Shown here: positions 30,530-42,407 of the stretch, piece by piece
How positions within the stretch are numbered: the stretch's first letter is position 1
How the letters are laid out: every line of letters starts with the position of its first letter
Assembly (NCBI GenBank): GCA_029747585.1
Contig: JAPEVF010000199.1
Span: 1 to 64,000 of the forward strand
DNA: 64,000 bases
Direction: 5' to 3'
Source: Pleurotus djamor
Taxonomy: Eukaryota; Basidiomycota; Agaricomycetes; Agaricales; Pleurotaceae
The notes under the pieces: model-generated
Database searches by the model: none
What the model was told of the DNA's origin: nothing
What the model saw: the letters and a program-made list of their open reading frames with translations, nothing else
Made by a program: the position numbers and the translations under genes

Positions 30530-32470
30530 TTGTGATTTTGTGAATTTTCTGTTTGTAAGTTCTTGCGGTGACTCTGCGTCTGCTGCACATCCGCCTTTCT
30601 CCTTCTCTGTGATGCTATCGGACTCTCCCAACCATCCATGTACCCTTGTATGTATATTACGTGCAGAATCTCAAATGCAAAGTGCCGAATGAACCCCTCG
30701 CACTCCTCTTTAGCTCCTATCCAAGAAGAATACATCCTCGCTGGACCAACGGATCCGTGTCTTCACTCAGAGGAAGATCTACCAGACCACCCGTATAAGA
30801 CGCCTGTCTAGCTCCGTAGTGCAATTTGACGTGTGCAGCTTCCATTCACTCGTTGAGAAATCAGGCGCCGACAGATATGATCGTATGATTGGTTCCGTCA
30901 CTACCCAGTAGATGCCTTTTTAACTCAGTCTGCATCATAAGTAAAATTAGTCTACGGCGATATAGAGCCTCAGACGATGGTAAGTCATCGAATGTGGCGA
31001 AGGGTCCGGTATAACTACAAGGAGATCGAGCACGAGTACGAAGGCTTTGGGTCGGCTGCCGATGATTGATGTGGATGATGACCCCCCCCCCTAAACCAGC
31101 ATGCAGGGCCTGCTTGTAAGTAAATCGACATCAAAAACCAAATCTGGCGTTCCCTCGAGGCATCTCGGGCAGCAGCGGGCCTCATCGACAAATAAGGGGC
31201 TCTTCAGGGGCGCTTTGGACTTCGATCAAACTTCTCGAGCTACGATCATCACGAACGCGTTTCTCATGATCAATTGTTTCATCTACATAATCCCCCGTTC
31301 CACAGACACCACATCATTCTATGCCTTGACCTCGAGGCTAAAGCATGGCTTAGAATGCCTTCGAATCGATAATGGAACATGAGTGAAACCGAACAAATAA
31401 CTGCATGTCATCGAGATGACAGACTGTAGAGTATATCTGCAGGAAGGCCTCCTGTTAACCAGTACAGTACGATGGGGAGTATCGTTCACTTCGTCTCCGC
31501 CACCCCGGTGTTCCAATTATACTTCCCGAATGAGGCCAACCTTCAATGATCGTGTGCTATATTCAACGAAGTTGTATGGAGTAGAATGTATGCGAGCGGT
31601 GCAACCAAGTCAATCACTCCAAGCGAAATGCACAGCCATTTGACTGCCCGTCTACCTGATGTTCTGATATAGTTCGTCGCACATAGCTGACACTAGCAAC
31701 TGGACATTGCGGCCATGCAGAACAGGTCCATTCCCTCATCATTCCTTGATAGTTGTGTATTCAGCTCACATCGCTTGGTCGGGCAAATCATCGATCAGCA
31801 AGGAACATTGATGGGGTTGATAGGATGGAATCATGATCGTTCAGTGGATGCTGAGGATGCAATACTTGATGGCGGTATGTACCGATAACTGAAGTAGGAC
31901 CGGTAATCCAGCATCTCCATTCTATCCCGGATGCGGCAAGTCACGAACGGCAGCTGCCTGCTGTGTTGCTGAGAACTAGTAGCTTCGAGTGTCAGCCTCA
32001 CCTGTACTGACAGGACATGAGTTCTTAACCATGGCTGGCACAGGGCGTAAACGTTTCAAGGGGAGTGGCTGGTCACGTTGACCCTTGTGGTATTGCCGAA
32101 GTTATTCGACGGTGCACTTCGAGAAGTCATGAAGTCATGATGGTGGGTCGGCAGCGTAGCGTGTCAATGTGTTACTCCGTTCCGTTAACCATCAGTACAT
32201 CAGTAGCTTCTATGATACTGATCCCAAAACTTTAGGGTACCGCCAGGCCCTGGTGAAATCGAACGTGACGGTGGGGGTCTTTCGAACTTTCAAGGGTGAG
32301 AGCTCCTGATAGATCTCAAGGCGCAGCGTCCAAATAATTTACTTAATATACATACAGTACAACAAACGATCATCTGGAAAGACATGAAGTCACCATCTAA
32401 TACACATCGCCACCAAATGGCTAGACGCGTCGCGATGCTGGACGTGAGGAATATGAGACCCATGGAATTA
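30530..32470. other. Gene-poor spacer of about 1.9 kb
   Basis: No frame with protein character on either strand. Contains a run of twelve C's at about 31081-31092 and a short direct repeat GAAGTCATGAAGTCATGA near 32132. I see no tRNA or transposon ends. Confidence 0.5.
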
Positions 32471-32946
32471 TCAAGGGAAAGGTCGCTCACATCGTCGCCC
32501 CGAGGGATCCGGAGTTCTCCTGGGTTGAAATATGGTAGACGGTCTATCGTGGTAAGGTGAAACAAAGAACGTGAGGGCCCCAGAGGAGCCCCGATACTGT
32601 CGACAAAGTCCGACGAGCATCTCATCCGTCAACGCTAGACCAATGGCAAAGCGACCGATCTCAGAGGGGAAGATGTTGTACTGCGACTGCTCATAGTCTG
32701 GAATATTCAACTGTAGGTGTGATAATTCAGCAGAGCTCAGACAAACATTGATGAACGAAAACATACTTTGCTGAAAATGCGTTCCCTAATCGACGCTGCA
32801 CTTGGAGCCCCTGTAACATCGACCAAGTCGTATTTTTGGGCGTCGCAAGAGGCAACGATGCGAGTAGGAGCATACTGGGGTCTGGAAATGTAACGGTAGC
32901 GATGAGTGTTAGTCGATGAGCAACGCAGGATAGCCACGTACATCAT
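32471..32946 (-). CDS. Small protein with the RA/ubiquitin-fold domain of basidiomycete MAPKKKs, lacking a kinase
   Basis: The minus strand reads an exon with DLVDVTGAPSAASIRERIFS, an intron of about 55 nt (GTATGT...CTACAG), then LNIPDYEQSQYNIFPSEIG and LCRQYRGSSGALTFFVS. This resembles the N-terminal ubiquitin-fold/RA-type domain that I associate with Bck1/Ste11-type MAP kinase kinase kinases of mushrooms. A further intron just after the ATG (GTACGT, branch GACTAAC, TTTCCAG) would start the protein MIPQYAPTR. The frame ends at 32471 after about 120 residues and no kinase sequence follows, so this is a stand-alone domain, either a regulator or a remnant. A TATAAAAG box lies about 50 bases upstream. 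Domain assignment is from memory of family members and is moderate. Confidence 0.5.
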
Positions 32947-33536
32947 CTTGGAGGTGTCAAAGCAGAGCCTTAATGCATTCGTGATTCGATGGCACTTTTA
33001 TACCAGGTCTGGCGCCCCCGGATTAAGATTATGCAAGCTCAAACACCAAGGCAACATTGATGGATGATTGATAGCCAACGGTGGTGATCAATGCTCCGGG
33101 ATAAGTGCGAAATGATATATATACATACCAGGCCTGTCATAAAGCAGCGCTCGCTAGCTACAGGAGATTGCGCTTAATGGGTCTTGCGACGTCGAGGAAA
33201 TGATGGTCCCCGGCTGAGCTGGGTTGCTGAGCAGTGGGTAGGCGTCCATTACGTTTTCTGTTATATCAATATCGCTAGAGAAACGAGAGGCTCCCCAAAG
33301 GTTTGGTAAAGAAGCGAAGATCTGAAGAGGTTCCACGGTTCGAACTGTTTCAGTGTATTTTCACGGCGTGTGTAAACCATTGAATGCTATTCGGAGTCTT
33401 CTATCCGTTTAGGAAGTTGGGATTTACCATCGTCGGAGTTTGGTTCCTTTCAAGAAAGAGAAGTAGGCTTGCGCGTGCGACGTTACTTGTTATTGAATAA
33501 TTTTACAGGGGGATCTATACAGGGGAAAAGACCCGT
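32947..33536. other. Intergenic, contains promoter of the RA-domain gene
   Basis: Apart from the TATA box at 32995-33002, no supported gene or RNA. Confidence 0.5.
32995..33002 (-). promoter_or_regulatory. TATA box (TATAAAAG)
   Basis: A perfect TATAAAAG on the minus strand, about 50 bases before the ATG at 32946. It supports the RA-domain fragment being a transcribed gene. Confidence 0.5.
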
Positions 33537-34475
33537 CTAAAGTTTGGCCAAGATAGCATCTACACCAGAAACAGTAACGCCGGTGCTGGGCTCAACCTGT
33601 ATGGCATGATGATGAGAAGCTGTTGACAGAGTAGTAGAATATATGAACTGACCTCGACGTATTTGACCACGAGGTCGTCCAGGATGATGGCGTATCTGAA
33701 GGTGGATGAGTTGAGTACTCAACGGACATTTGGATAACCGAATGTGCTGTACCTGGCAGTCCTGGTGCCAAGACCAAGGCCTCCCAAACCGGAGAGGTCG
33801 ACAGAGAGACCAAGCTTCTCAGACCACTGAGCAGCGGGGTCAGAAAGAGCCAGGATCTATAGAAATTGAGAGGATTAGTAACTGGGGTTACGCGGTTAGC
33901 GATCCAACAAACCTTGTCCTTAAGACCCTCAACACGTCCCCAACCNGCTCATGACAAAAGCATCGTTGGCAGATACAACAGCAATCACATCAACACCCTT
34001 GCTCTTGAGCTCATCGTACTTCTCAAGGTAAGGGGGCAAGTGGTTCACATGGCAGGTAGGCTATATCGCGGTGTGTCACTGAAGTGTCCTGACACAGGAG
34101 CTGGCGAGGTGACGTACGGTAAAGGCACCCGGGACGGAGAACAAGACGACCTTCTTTCCCTTCCACTCATCAGTTTTGAGATCCGTGGCTGTACATCATC
34201 AAGCGACAACGCATTAGAAGATCAGAAACGCAGGTTTTCGTATACCGGATATGCAATGCACTCACGAATACCACAAGCTGACTACGAAGTGAGATGAGTG
34301 CCCACGAATCATAGATATAGATCAGCCGAAGCGGGTATCAGGTCTATCAGTCAATTTGACGATCGGTGGGAGGAGGAAGGGCAACACGAACGTGATCTTC
34401 GAGGGCAGGGGTGTAGGCGACATACTTGAAGCTTCCCTCAGGGATGGTGTCACCGACTTTGATTGTGGGGGCCAT
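33537..34475 (-). CDS. Peroxiredoxin, Ahp1/PMP20 type, with C-terminal AKL peroxisome signal
   Basis: Thiol peroxidase that reduces hydrogen and alkyl hydroperoxides. The minus-strand exons read MAPTIKVGDTIPEGSF, then EWKGKKVVLFSVPGAFT, and after an intron PTCHVNHLPPY, giving the peroxidatic cysteine motif PGAFTPTCH of the Prx5/PMP20 subfamily. VEGLKDKILALSDP and RTARYAIILDDLVVKYVEVE follow. The last three residues are AKL, which fits the PTS1 consensus and matches the PMP20 proteins of methylotrophic yeasts, so import into peroxisomes is likely. No clear resolving cysteine is seen. Exon boundaries between 34200 and 34400 are not fully resolved, and an n lies at 33946. The frame is open upstream of the chosen ATG (34475), so a longer N-terminus is possible. 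Confidence 0.85.
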
Positions 34476-36078
34476 TGGTGTGTAGAATGAAGTGTGGGTT
34501 GTTGCAGATGGTGTTGCGGTTGTAGTTGTAGGTTGTAAAGCGGGAGGGACAGCGCTCGAGTTGGCTCTATTAATGGGCGACGAGATTAGATAACTAAGCA
34601 AGGTGCAAGGAACTCCGCGAACCCACGTGACGGTGAAAGCGTGATTTCCGACCAATCGGTCTATCACGCTTGGGCATACCGGGTAGTCTGGATCGCATGC
34701 CATCAAACTCGGTGTGGACAATTCACAAGTCGAATCGCCTAATCTTCAGAGATAAAGTGACGCCATGCGACTTAGCGGACGGGGTAGACCGAACGCGAAA
34801 GCGACAAGCTTGTCCCGATGGACCCGCGCATTGCCCGCGCATCCGAGTCGTCAAGCTTTGCGCAAGTGGCGAAGTATCAGAAATCTCCAAAGAAGTCCAC
34901 ATGTACGTTCGCCTAGAGGAGGTTGATTGATTCCTCTAGAATGATCGTTCCAATGATAGGCTCTAAAAGGCCCGAGTAAACAGTAAACAAGATGATCACT
35001 GTGATGTCGTCTTACCTCGTGAAATGTCCACTTGAACTCTGTAACGGAGTGGTGCGTGAGGTACGGACATCAGCAACGTGAGCCGTGAACCGTCGAATGT
35101 GGAGATTCTNGGGGGGGGAATCATCACGAGGTGTGCATCAGGCTGAGAAATATCATTGATTGGATTCTTCGGACAGCCTGAGCATTGATGTTGAGTAGAC
35201 AGAGTTGCTAAATCGTCCAGCCCTGGGCCACAACAGTTAGCACCCATGGGGATTAGATACATACTTTATCCGAACCGCAGTCACACATCATACAGACTTG
35301 AAAGCTACGTGATTGATCCAACGCAGCGGTGGTGTTACTGAGCTTATCGCGTGTGAGGGACCCACTCGTTTCTGCGTATTACATACCAAGCCAGGTCGCG
35401 AAGATGATTAACGGGGGTCAGGAGGTGGCTCGTGCTATGGTTGGTCAGAACTTAGTCACAGGCAAGGATCCCATAGTGGCGATACCAGTGGTATGGTTGA
35501 TACGGGCACAAGTCGGCAATATGAGCGACGGCAGACTCATTGTAGTGTCTCGACCTGGTAAGTATCAGTAACCCGGGTGGGTGTCCAAGAGCAGAAAACT
35601 TACCATTTCACGTTTGAAGATCAGTTCGAAGGGATGAACATGCGTGCTTACTGAGACTTGACTGAGAGGGTAACGAACAACGTGATGCACGAGTGGACCG
35701 ATTCAGGAAACTTGAAAGGGAATAGCTCAACGAACTTTAGAGGCAGTCCGCAACCGAAACTGGTCATCGACGAAGATATCAAGGTGTGGTCGATGATACC
35801 TTGATATAGACGGTATGTTGGTTGTTGGGCCGTTTGATAAATGAAAGACATGCCCTGCCAACCTCATGGCGAAGTTGCGGTGTGGACAATCATTGTGTTC
35901 CTTACGATGTGATCCATTTCCAAGGTTGCCGTGCTGGTTATGGCCTGACACCCAAGAGCGAACTGGATGGAATGTATCGAGTTCGAGAACTGGCAAATAT
36001 GCAAATTGCGTTGTACACTGTGATAGAAGNAAAAAAAGCGTCAATACAGAGTATATATAAGGTATCGTCAATAAATCA
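34476..36078. other. Gene-poor spacer of about 1.6 kb
   Basis: No supported gene. A G-run with an n lies at about 35110-35119. The open frame on the minus strand at 35727-36368 is an alternative phase overlapping the end of the TMEM184 gene and has no family character. Confidence 0.5.
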
Positions 36079-38689
36079 TTATGCCCATGGATTGTCATCC
36101 ACGTCGTATTTGTCCATGTACACCCGAGCGTGGAGTGGGGGTGTTTCTGAGCGAGCAATGATGCCTTCCGCTTCTGGCTGCAATGCAGACCGGGACGTGT
36201 TGTGATGGTTATTCGGCCGTCCAGCTTCTTCGCCTTCTTCATCAACGGCATCCCAAAGAGCGTTCCCAGCTTCAACCCGCGAGGGTCGTAAATCAGGAGG
36301 GGGTCCCGTTGGATCTTCAACTTCGACTTCTCCTGTTCGTTTCCTGCCTTCTTCATCGTGTGCGGCAAACCCTCGCCGGTACACCTTTTTCAAAGATGAA
36401 CCAGTGATCGCAGGTTCACCCTTCCTCCGCTCCTGGATCTTATCTTCTTCAGCAGCACGACTGTCCTCAACCACGAGGTCAACGGCGTCGGGTGGGAGAG
36501 CTTTCGGCGAACCCGTAGCTGGTGATGTCGATTTGCTCGGTGTCAATGAGGAGGTCCTAACCCGCGGCTTCTTGACGCCGCTACCACTACTCTCCAAAGA
36601 TGAAGGGTGGGAGTCGACCTTCCCCAGTCGGGTACGGACGTTTGTATCAGAACTCCTCGACCCAGAACCCGATGACGGTCGGCTTGGCTCTTGACGTCCG
36701 ACCTTTGTCCAGTACAACTTGACGCCGCCGTCTTCATCTCCTAGACGGTCTGACGCGTGGTCGATCAACCGCTCGGGTGGATGGGGAGAGCCGTATCGGC
36801 GACTTTTGCCTTTCGCCACAGTGTCAGTTTGGGTATGTGGTCTTTCTGTCGTCGTAACGGCTCCGTAACCTTGCCAAACAGGACCTCCCCGTTGTTCGAG
36901 GGCGCTTTGACCTTTCGCACCATGTCTCGGTGTAAACCAAGCTCCCCGCTCATCTCTAAGTACCCTCTCCTCTTCATCCCATATCGTGATCCGAGCTGTC
37001 TCTGAGCTGACGTCGATGCATGGGTAATTATAATCCCCAAAGAGATATTTTCTGCTGTGGCTGAATAGCTCCTCATCAGCTGCGTCAATGTCACCGAAGG
37101 GTAACTCGTATCCGTCTTCCACCTCTGCATCGCCCCATATATCCTCTTCTTGTGTTTCCGCGAGATCAGACGCTATGTGCACTACGTCCTGGGCATCTCT
37201 TCCGAGGAGCGGTGCGTGGACCTCTTCACCTTGGTCTCGACCAGCAACACGGGTGATGACTCTGTTGATGCCCCTCTCAAAACGACCCGGCACCTGAGTC
37301 CCTTCGACAGGACGAGGTAACCAATATTTCTTCTTCCCACCCTGACTATAACGTAGCCCAGCCTTGATTCTTCGCTCGCGACCGATGCCTTGATGGATGA
37401 AACCTTCTGAAGGCTCGAACTCCCGATAGTCCATGCCTTCACCGCGAAGCGTCGTCTTCGAGTCTTCAACAACGTCAAGAAGACCAAAGGCATCGCGGAA
37501 TGCGTAGTAGAAAGGCATACGGGCCACATAAGAGTGAGTGTTGTCGATGAAGTCGGTATGAGAGAAAGCGAACATGTGAGCGACGGCGAAGAAGGGCATC
37601 TCAATGCAAATTAATGTGTCTGTGAGCCCGAGCGAGATGTGCTCCGCATCGGTATACGGTCCGAGCTTCTTAATGGCGCCAGCGGAGACAAGAATAGATA
37701 TGCCGATGGCTTGCCAGAAAGAGAAAAATAGAATTCCTTTCACACATAGGAATTTGGGCACGGGTCTGAATGGCTTGAGGTCGTCACTGACGACCAACCA
37801 AAACATAGCAAGACTACAGGAATTGAATTAAATACGAGTGAGAAAATGAAAACGACACAGCTTACCAGTAGAGTGCTAGACAGATGCTAGTGTTATAGAT
37901 GATACTGATATACAGGTAGCCTGAATCAATTCGGAAGTCCCCTTCGTTGAACTTCCCAAGGGCCTTCAGTATTACAGTGGCTAACGCGAGCAGGGGCTTG
38001 ACTTGGACATATTCTAAGGCACCACGATGAGTAAAAGCATCGTAAACGCGTCAAAAGGGCAGTGACTCACGGAGGATTCCCCGTTTAAGAAATAGGAAGG
38101 TATATGGGTCACTGACGTCAATTTCGCGTCTGAACAAACTAACAGGGAAGATAGGTTCTTTTGGGGGCCTTCCGTGCAGCAGAATGAGGAGTGAGCGTTC
38201 GCCGCCCAGATACAACAAAAGCAAGACAAAGAAGCAGTAGATGACAAAGGCCTATACATGACCAACGATGTCAACGTTGATCTCCAGAGGCAGGGCACGT
38301 CTCTCACCTCGTAGACGTCACGAACAGCATCTATTATCACCGCTGCTTCAAGGGATACCAGCGAAATGAAGGAAGAGACGCCATATATGGGGACCATAAG
38401 CATTATCCTAACAACCATCCTGTATGCGTACGACATCAGCCAAAGCAGACATGACAGATAGAACGCAGACATACCGTTGCAGCCCAGGTTTCCTGTAATT
38501 CTTGAGTTGGAGATATATTGACATTCCAGAAACAAATACCGCAGCTAATGCAGATACACCGGCCAAAGTAAGGACGGATGTGGGGAGGCGAGAGCCAGAG
38601 CCAGAGCCAACTTCAAGGTTCGTCGGGTCGTCCATGATGGCTTGTAGAGTCCCGAGTGTGCTCGCCTGACTTTCGTGGAATATTTTCAT
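36079..38689 (-). CDS. TMEM184/organic solute transporter Ost-alpha family membrane protein (DUF300)
   Basis: Seven predicted membrane segments in the family order, including TLAGVSALAAVFVSGMSIYL, MLMVPIYGVSSFISLV, VIYCFFVLLLLYLGGE, ISIIYNTSICLALYCLAMFW, ILFFSFWQAIGISILVSA and LICIEMPFFAVAHMFAF. The E-A-(V/I)-I-I-D-A-V-R-D-x-Y-E-A loop and GGERSLL sequence are family hallmarks (PF03619). A long cytosolic tail of over 400 residues follows, rich in charged and Ser/Pro residues and ending MDKYDVDDNPWA. Members lie in vacuolar or endosomal membranes in fungi; the transported substrate is not established. Introns sit between about 37807 and 38460. The ATG at 38689 is chosen; one at 38635 (MDDPTNLEVG) is an alternative. 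Confidence 0.88.
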
Positions 38690-38909
38690 GCGAATGAGGG
38701 TGGATTGAGATGATGGTTCATTGCAAAGGAGGAGAAAGAGACCCGCAGCGGAATCAGAGGCGTCACTGGCGGAGTACCACGTGATTTTGCCTCCTATTAA
38801 TGCCCCTGACCTTCACGACTTGCGCCTTGCCTCACACTTCAAGTTCGTGAGCCTTGCTCCTATCGATCACCACATAGTACTATCTTACACACAGACGCTA
38901 ACGTTGGGA

Positions 38910-39974
38910 ATGATGAGGATAACGCCAGTTCGCAAACTACTCCGTGCGCTCGACATCAAACATACATTGGGCAAACGAAACCACAAAGACAGTCAAGGCG
39001 ACGCACAGGATAATAGCGAAAGCAACGGAAGGCAACAAACGCTGAAGACGCCTTTGCAGAACAAGACTATCGCCTTACAGTACGAAGACCAATCTGAGGA
39101 CGCTATAGTTATTACGACCCTAGACGGTGCCCCCTTCTGCTGCCATGAAGATCTCGTCACGATGTCCAGACCACAACTACTCGAGGTTGCCAACACGCTG
39201 AACGCCAAACTCCCTAGGACGTTGAAAGTCAGCACGGATTCCAACCAGTCAGACAGATTTATTCGCAAACAAATTGAATACGCCGTCGGAATCACGCAAA
39301 GAGCTCCCAACGCCCCGAAGTCACGTCGCACGCGTATCTTAGATGTTGAAGAAACCAACGGAGATGATTACACCACGCCTTTCAGCAGCCCTTTAGCTAG
39401 CCGGAGCAGAGTCTACGGAGCTTATTCTCCTAGCCCACTGTTGGCGAGATTGGATGAAGCCGACGAAGAAGAGGAAACCAGCTCGAGTTCAAGACCCAAC
39501 AAGCGCAGAAAAGTCGCCACCGAAGACCCCGCCGCCGACGAGAATTTCTTCACTTCGCCGAAACTCGAGGAAGGCACCAGAAAGTTTGCGACTGCGGCAC
39601 AGCTCACGATCTCGCCTCTCCCCGCTGAAACTCGAGGACCAAAGACACCGTCTGCCAGAGGAGGGTTAAGATCCCGTCGTCAGAACTTCGATCTGAGTAA
39701 AAGTCAGAACAAGCGGAAGCATTACGGACGTGGAACACCGACCAGCTCGCAGCGCTTCAGCCAGAACACTTTTCTGACACCCGTACACACGTCCACCCCT
39801 CGTCGCCGTGGCGGGGAGTACCTGAGGAATTCGCCGTATCGACCATTCATGGGCAACATGACCTCGCCCGCAGCTGACGATAGTATGATGGGCGGCGAGG
39901 CGATATTGGACTTGTATGAAAAAATGTGCGAATCATACGATGGTGATTTTGTCGATATGGATTTTAGTTCTTGA
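38910..39974 (+). CDS. Unknown basic, Ser/Thr-Pro-rich, probably nuclear protein
   Basis: I do not recognise a domain. The protein starts MMRITPVRKLLRALDIKHT (ATG 38910); the frame is open further upstream without an ATG. An ordered-looking middle (EDLVTMSRPQLLEVANTLNA) is followed by a long disordered part with a bipartite-like nuclear signal RPNKRRKV, many SP/TP sites (for example SPSPLL, TSPKLEE, TPRRRGGE) and an acidic C-terminus. Such composition suits a CDK-regulated chromatin or replication protein, but that is a guess. It is transcribed divergently from the TMEM184-like gene, sharing a spacer of 220 bases. About 355 residues in a single exon. Confidence 0.6.
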   Translation: MMRITPVRKLLRALDIKHTLGKRNHKDSQGDAQDNSESNGRQQTLKTPLQNKTIALQYEDQSEDAIVITTLDGAPFCCHEDLVTMSRPQLLEVANTLNAKLPRTLKVSTDSNQSDRFIRKQIEYAVGITQRAPNAPKSRRTRILDVEETNGDDYTTPFSSPLASRSRVYGAYSPSPLLARLDEADEEEETSSSSRPNKRRKVATEDPAADENFFTSPKLEEGTRKFATAAQLTISPLPAETRGPKTPSARGGLRSRRQNFDLSKSQNKRKHYGRGTPTSSQRFSQNTFLTPVHTSTPRRRGGEYLRNSPYRPFMGNMTSPAADDSMMGGEAILDLYEKMCESYDGDFVDMDFSS

Positions 39975-40229
39975 TGTACTGCGACCTCGGTTGGAGTAGT
40001 GTTATTCTCCCCCGGTTCCCGAACAACCATACTATTCATATATTATACAAGGCGCGAAGACTGAATGAAAAAACGGTCAGACTGTATCGAGATCACGGCT
40101 GCACGGAAAGGCATACCAAAATAACCACCGAGGAGTATGTTGCGGATTTAAAAATAGAAAGCATAACGATTAACAATAATGCAAAGAAAACATGTTGACT
40201 TAACNAAAAACCCGGCATGGATAAGGAGT

Positions 40230-42407
40230 TCACCAATCTCTATCCCTGCGTTTATAGCGACCGTTCTCCTTCCTCGCCTCAGCCTCGATCTGCTCCTGCT
40301 TCAGGCGGTGCATTTCTTCAGCCTTCAAGTTTATCTCATCGGCCTCTTGCGTGCTAGGGAACCCAATATTCCAGTAACCTGGAGGAGTCCGACCACGAAC
40401 CCATTGCTGCCTATGCCGCGAGATATTTTGCTTGTGTCGATCGACGGATATCTTGGAAGTTTGCGGCGAGGCTGATGGGCGCTGTTTCACCGGCGTTGAT
40501 TCTGGTGACCGCCATAACGGTGGCTGTGGCCGAGCGGGAAGAGGCCCAACGGCGTCATAGTACTGGAAGAAAAAGATAAAAAATGAACAAAGAACATCGA
40601 TGATCGTAGAAGGAGAACACAAACATCACGACAACACTCGCAATCACCGCCGTGAAGTTTCTTCCGGGCATCTTTCCCTCTGACTACTTCATCGTATTGA
40701 AAGGCAACACCGCCATTCTGATGAGGATCAATTTTGTACAGGGAATTAATGGGTTTGGTGCCGCTGCCAAAATGTCAACACGCAGGCAGTAGAGACAATA
40801 AGGAACAACCTACCCTGCAGCTTGAGCATACCTTCCCCGCCCCTTATAGACCGAATAGTCCGTCGTATTACGAGTCGACACCGATGAAGATGGAGTGGTG
40901 TTCTCGACTTTCGCTTTGCCCTTGAACAAAGGGAAGAGGGGGCGCTCTTGGGGAGATTCAGTGACGTTTCCTGTTTCTCGAACCAATGTTCGATCTTGAA
41001 GAGGTACTCTAGATTTCACAGGTGTCGCTTCCGAATGCTCAGAGATATCTTCCCCCAACGTGCGCCGGACTTTTCCAGGTCTAGGCAGGTCCGTCGTAGG
41101 TCTACGAACAATTTCACTAGGTCTAATATGTCGTGAGTTCTGGGGTTCCGTCTGGGGATCTGGGGGCCGACCGGCAGAATATCTCGGAGTTTCGATACGA
41201 GTCGGTGCTGGACTGAGTGACGCCCTACTTGGCACTAAATCCTTGTGTGTCAGTATGGACTAGCTGTGGATAGTAAAGGAAACCAACTTTGAGAATCCTC
41301 CTCAGTATCAGACGACGGACCAGCCTGTGAGACGACATATGATAGGCGCTTTGGTTGTCGCACTCCGAAAAGAGTTTTATTGAATGGTTCGATAGCTTCT
41401 ACACGACTCAGNAAAAAATTGCGGTTGAAAGATCGGTTACGACTCACCCTGAGCATCGCCCTCGGTATCTGAGCTATTTGGGAGAGGTCCTGTTTGTGGT
41501 GACGGGCTGGGTGGGTGCGGCTTTTGAGGCGTTGCCACTGGTGTTGCCACTCTGGTGGCAGAGGACGAGGGCTCGTGCTCAACAGTAATTCCCAAATGCT
41601 TGTCTGGGAGGTGATGAGCGGTAACGTAATTGTATCAGGGAACATGAACGGACCAAGGTCGGCATGGCTCATTCCCTCGCCAAACAATTTATGTATCTTG
41701 TCAGGATCATCCCGTACAAAGCATTGAACCCGGGCAACCTTCCTGTCGTGAAGAGCAGCATCTAGCGCTGCAGTGCCGGTCTGGAGGTCTGTGCATTTGA
41801 GCCAGCGATGCAGCTGTTTCATTGATCGGTAGTCGCGGGCGTATCTCGCTTTGGCGCGATCCATGGCCGAACTGATATCGTCGTATCGTTTTTGCAAGGC
41901 TTCCAGTTCGAGCAACTTCGTCTCATAGCACCTACTTAACTGTTGAGAAGGTGATGTGATTGGAAACAGAATTACGCACTTCGACTTTTCGAGCAGGTCC
42001 TCTGCGTCTGCTTTAGCTTCACCAAGTGCCAGTTTCAACGTATCCACCTGCGACTGCAGTGTTCGAGTAACTTCAGAAGACGATCCACTGGGCAGTTTCT
42101 TGTACTTCTCAAGCTCGAGCTCGAGCTCAGCCATTCGCACGCTACGCTCTTTGTACGAGAGCTCGTCATCCGAGTTATCGATATAAACTTGTGCTTCGTA
42201 CAGATCATTGAAGCCCAAGGTCGTTGCAAGCCGATTTCCACGATGCTGAGAGTCATAGAGCTGCTTCATGAGGTCGTCATTGGTGGCCTTGGACCGAGAC
42301 AGCTTGCGCTCGAGGTTCGCGAGCTCCTTTTGATGTTTCTCTTCAATACGCTGATCTCTTGTGCGCAGCGCGGCACCAGAGAACGTATTCCCTGGAGTCG
42401 TGGCCAT
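40230..42407 (-). CDS. CtIP/Sae2/Ctp1-type DNA end-resection factor
   Basis: Co-factor of the Mre11-Rad50 nuclease that starts resection of double-strand breaks. The N-terminal exon is a long coiled coil (QRIEEKHQKELANLERKLSR through the ELELELEKYKK region) suited to tetramerisation. A low-complexity middle follows. The C-terminus carries the family's two signatures: VVRGKDARKKLHGGDCECC then RDYYDAVGPLP after an intron (about 40563-40625), and HKQNISRHRQQWVRGRTPPG followed by YWNIGFPSTQE, ending RRDRDW. The R-H-R...TPPGYW block binds DNA and is essential in the family; TP sites upstream could be CDK targets, as known for Sae2/CtIP. Four or more introns break the gene. An n at 41412 affects an exon. 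The start is the ATG at 42407. Confidence 0.88.

Noticed and set aside
31075..31095. Poly-C tract as a regulatory element
   Set aside because: An isolated homopolymer without conserved context; could be an assembly artefact.
30530..32470. Possible genes in small plus-strand frames at 31101-31382 and 31416-31643
   Set aside because: No family resemblance, no splice sites in phase, and composition like intergenic DNA.
33325..33350. tRNA B-box-like GGTTCGAACT
   Set aside because: No A box at the right distance and no cloverleaf can be drawn.
35727..36368. 213-codon minus-strand frame
   Set aside because: It overlaps the TMEM184 tail in another phase and has no protein signature.
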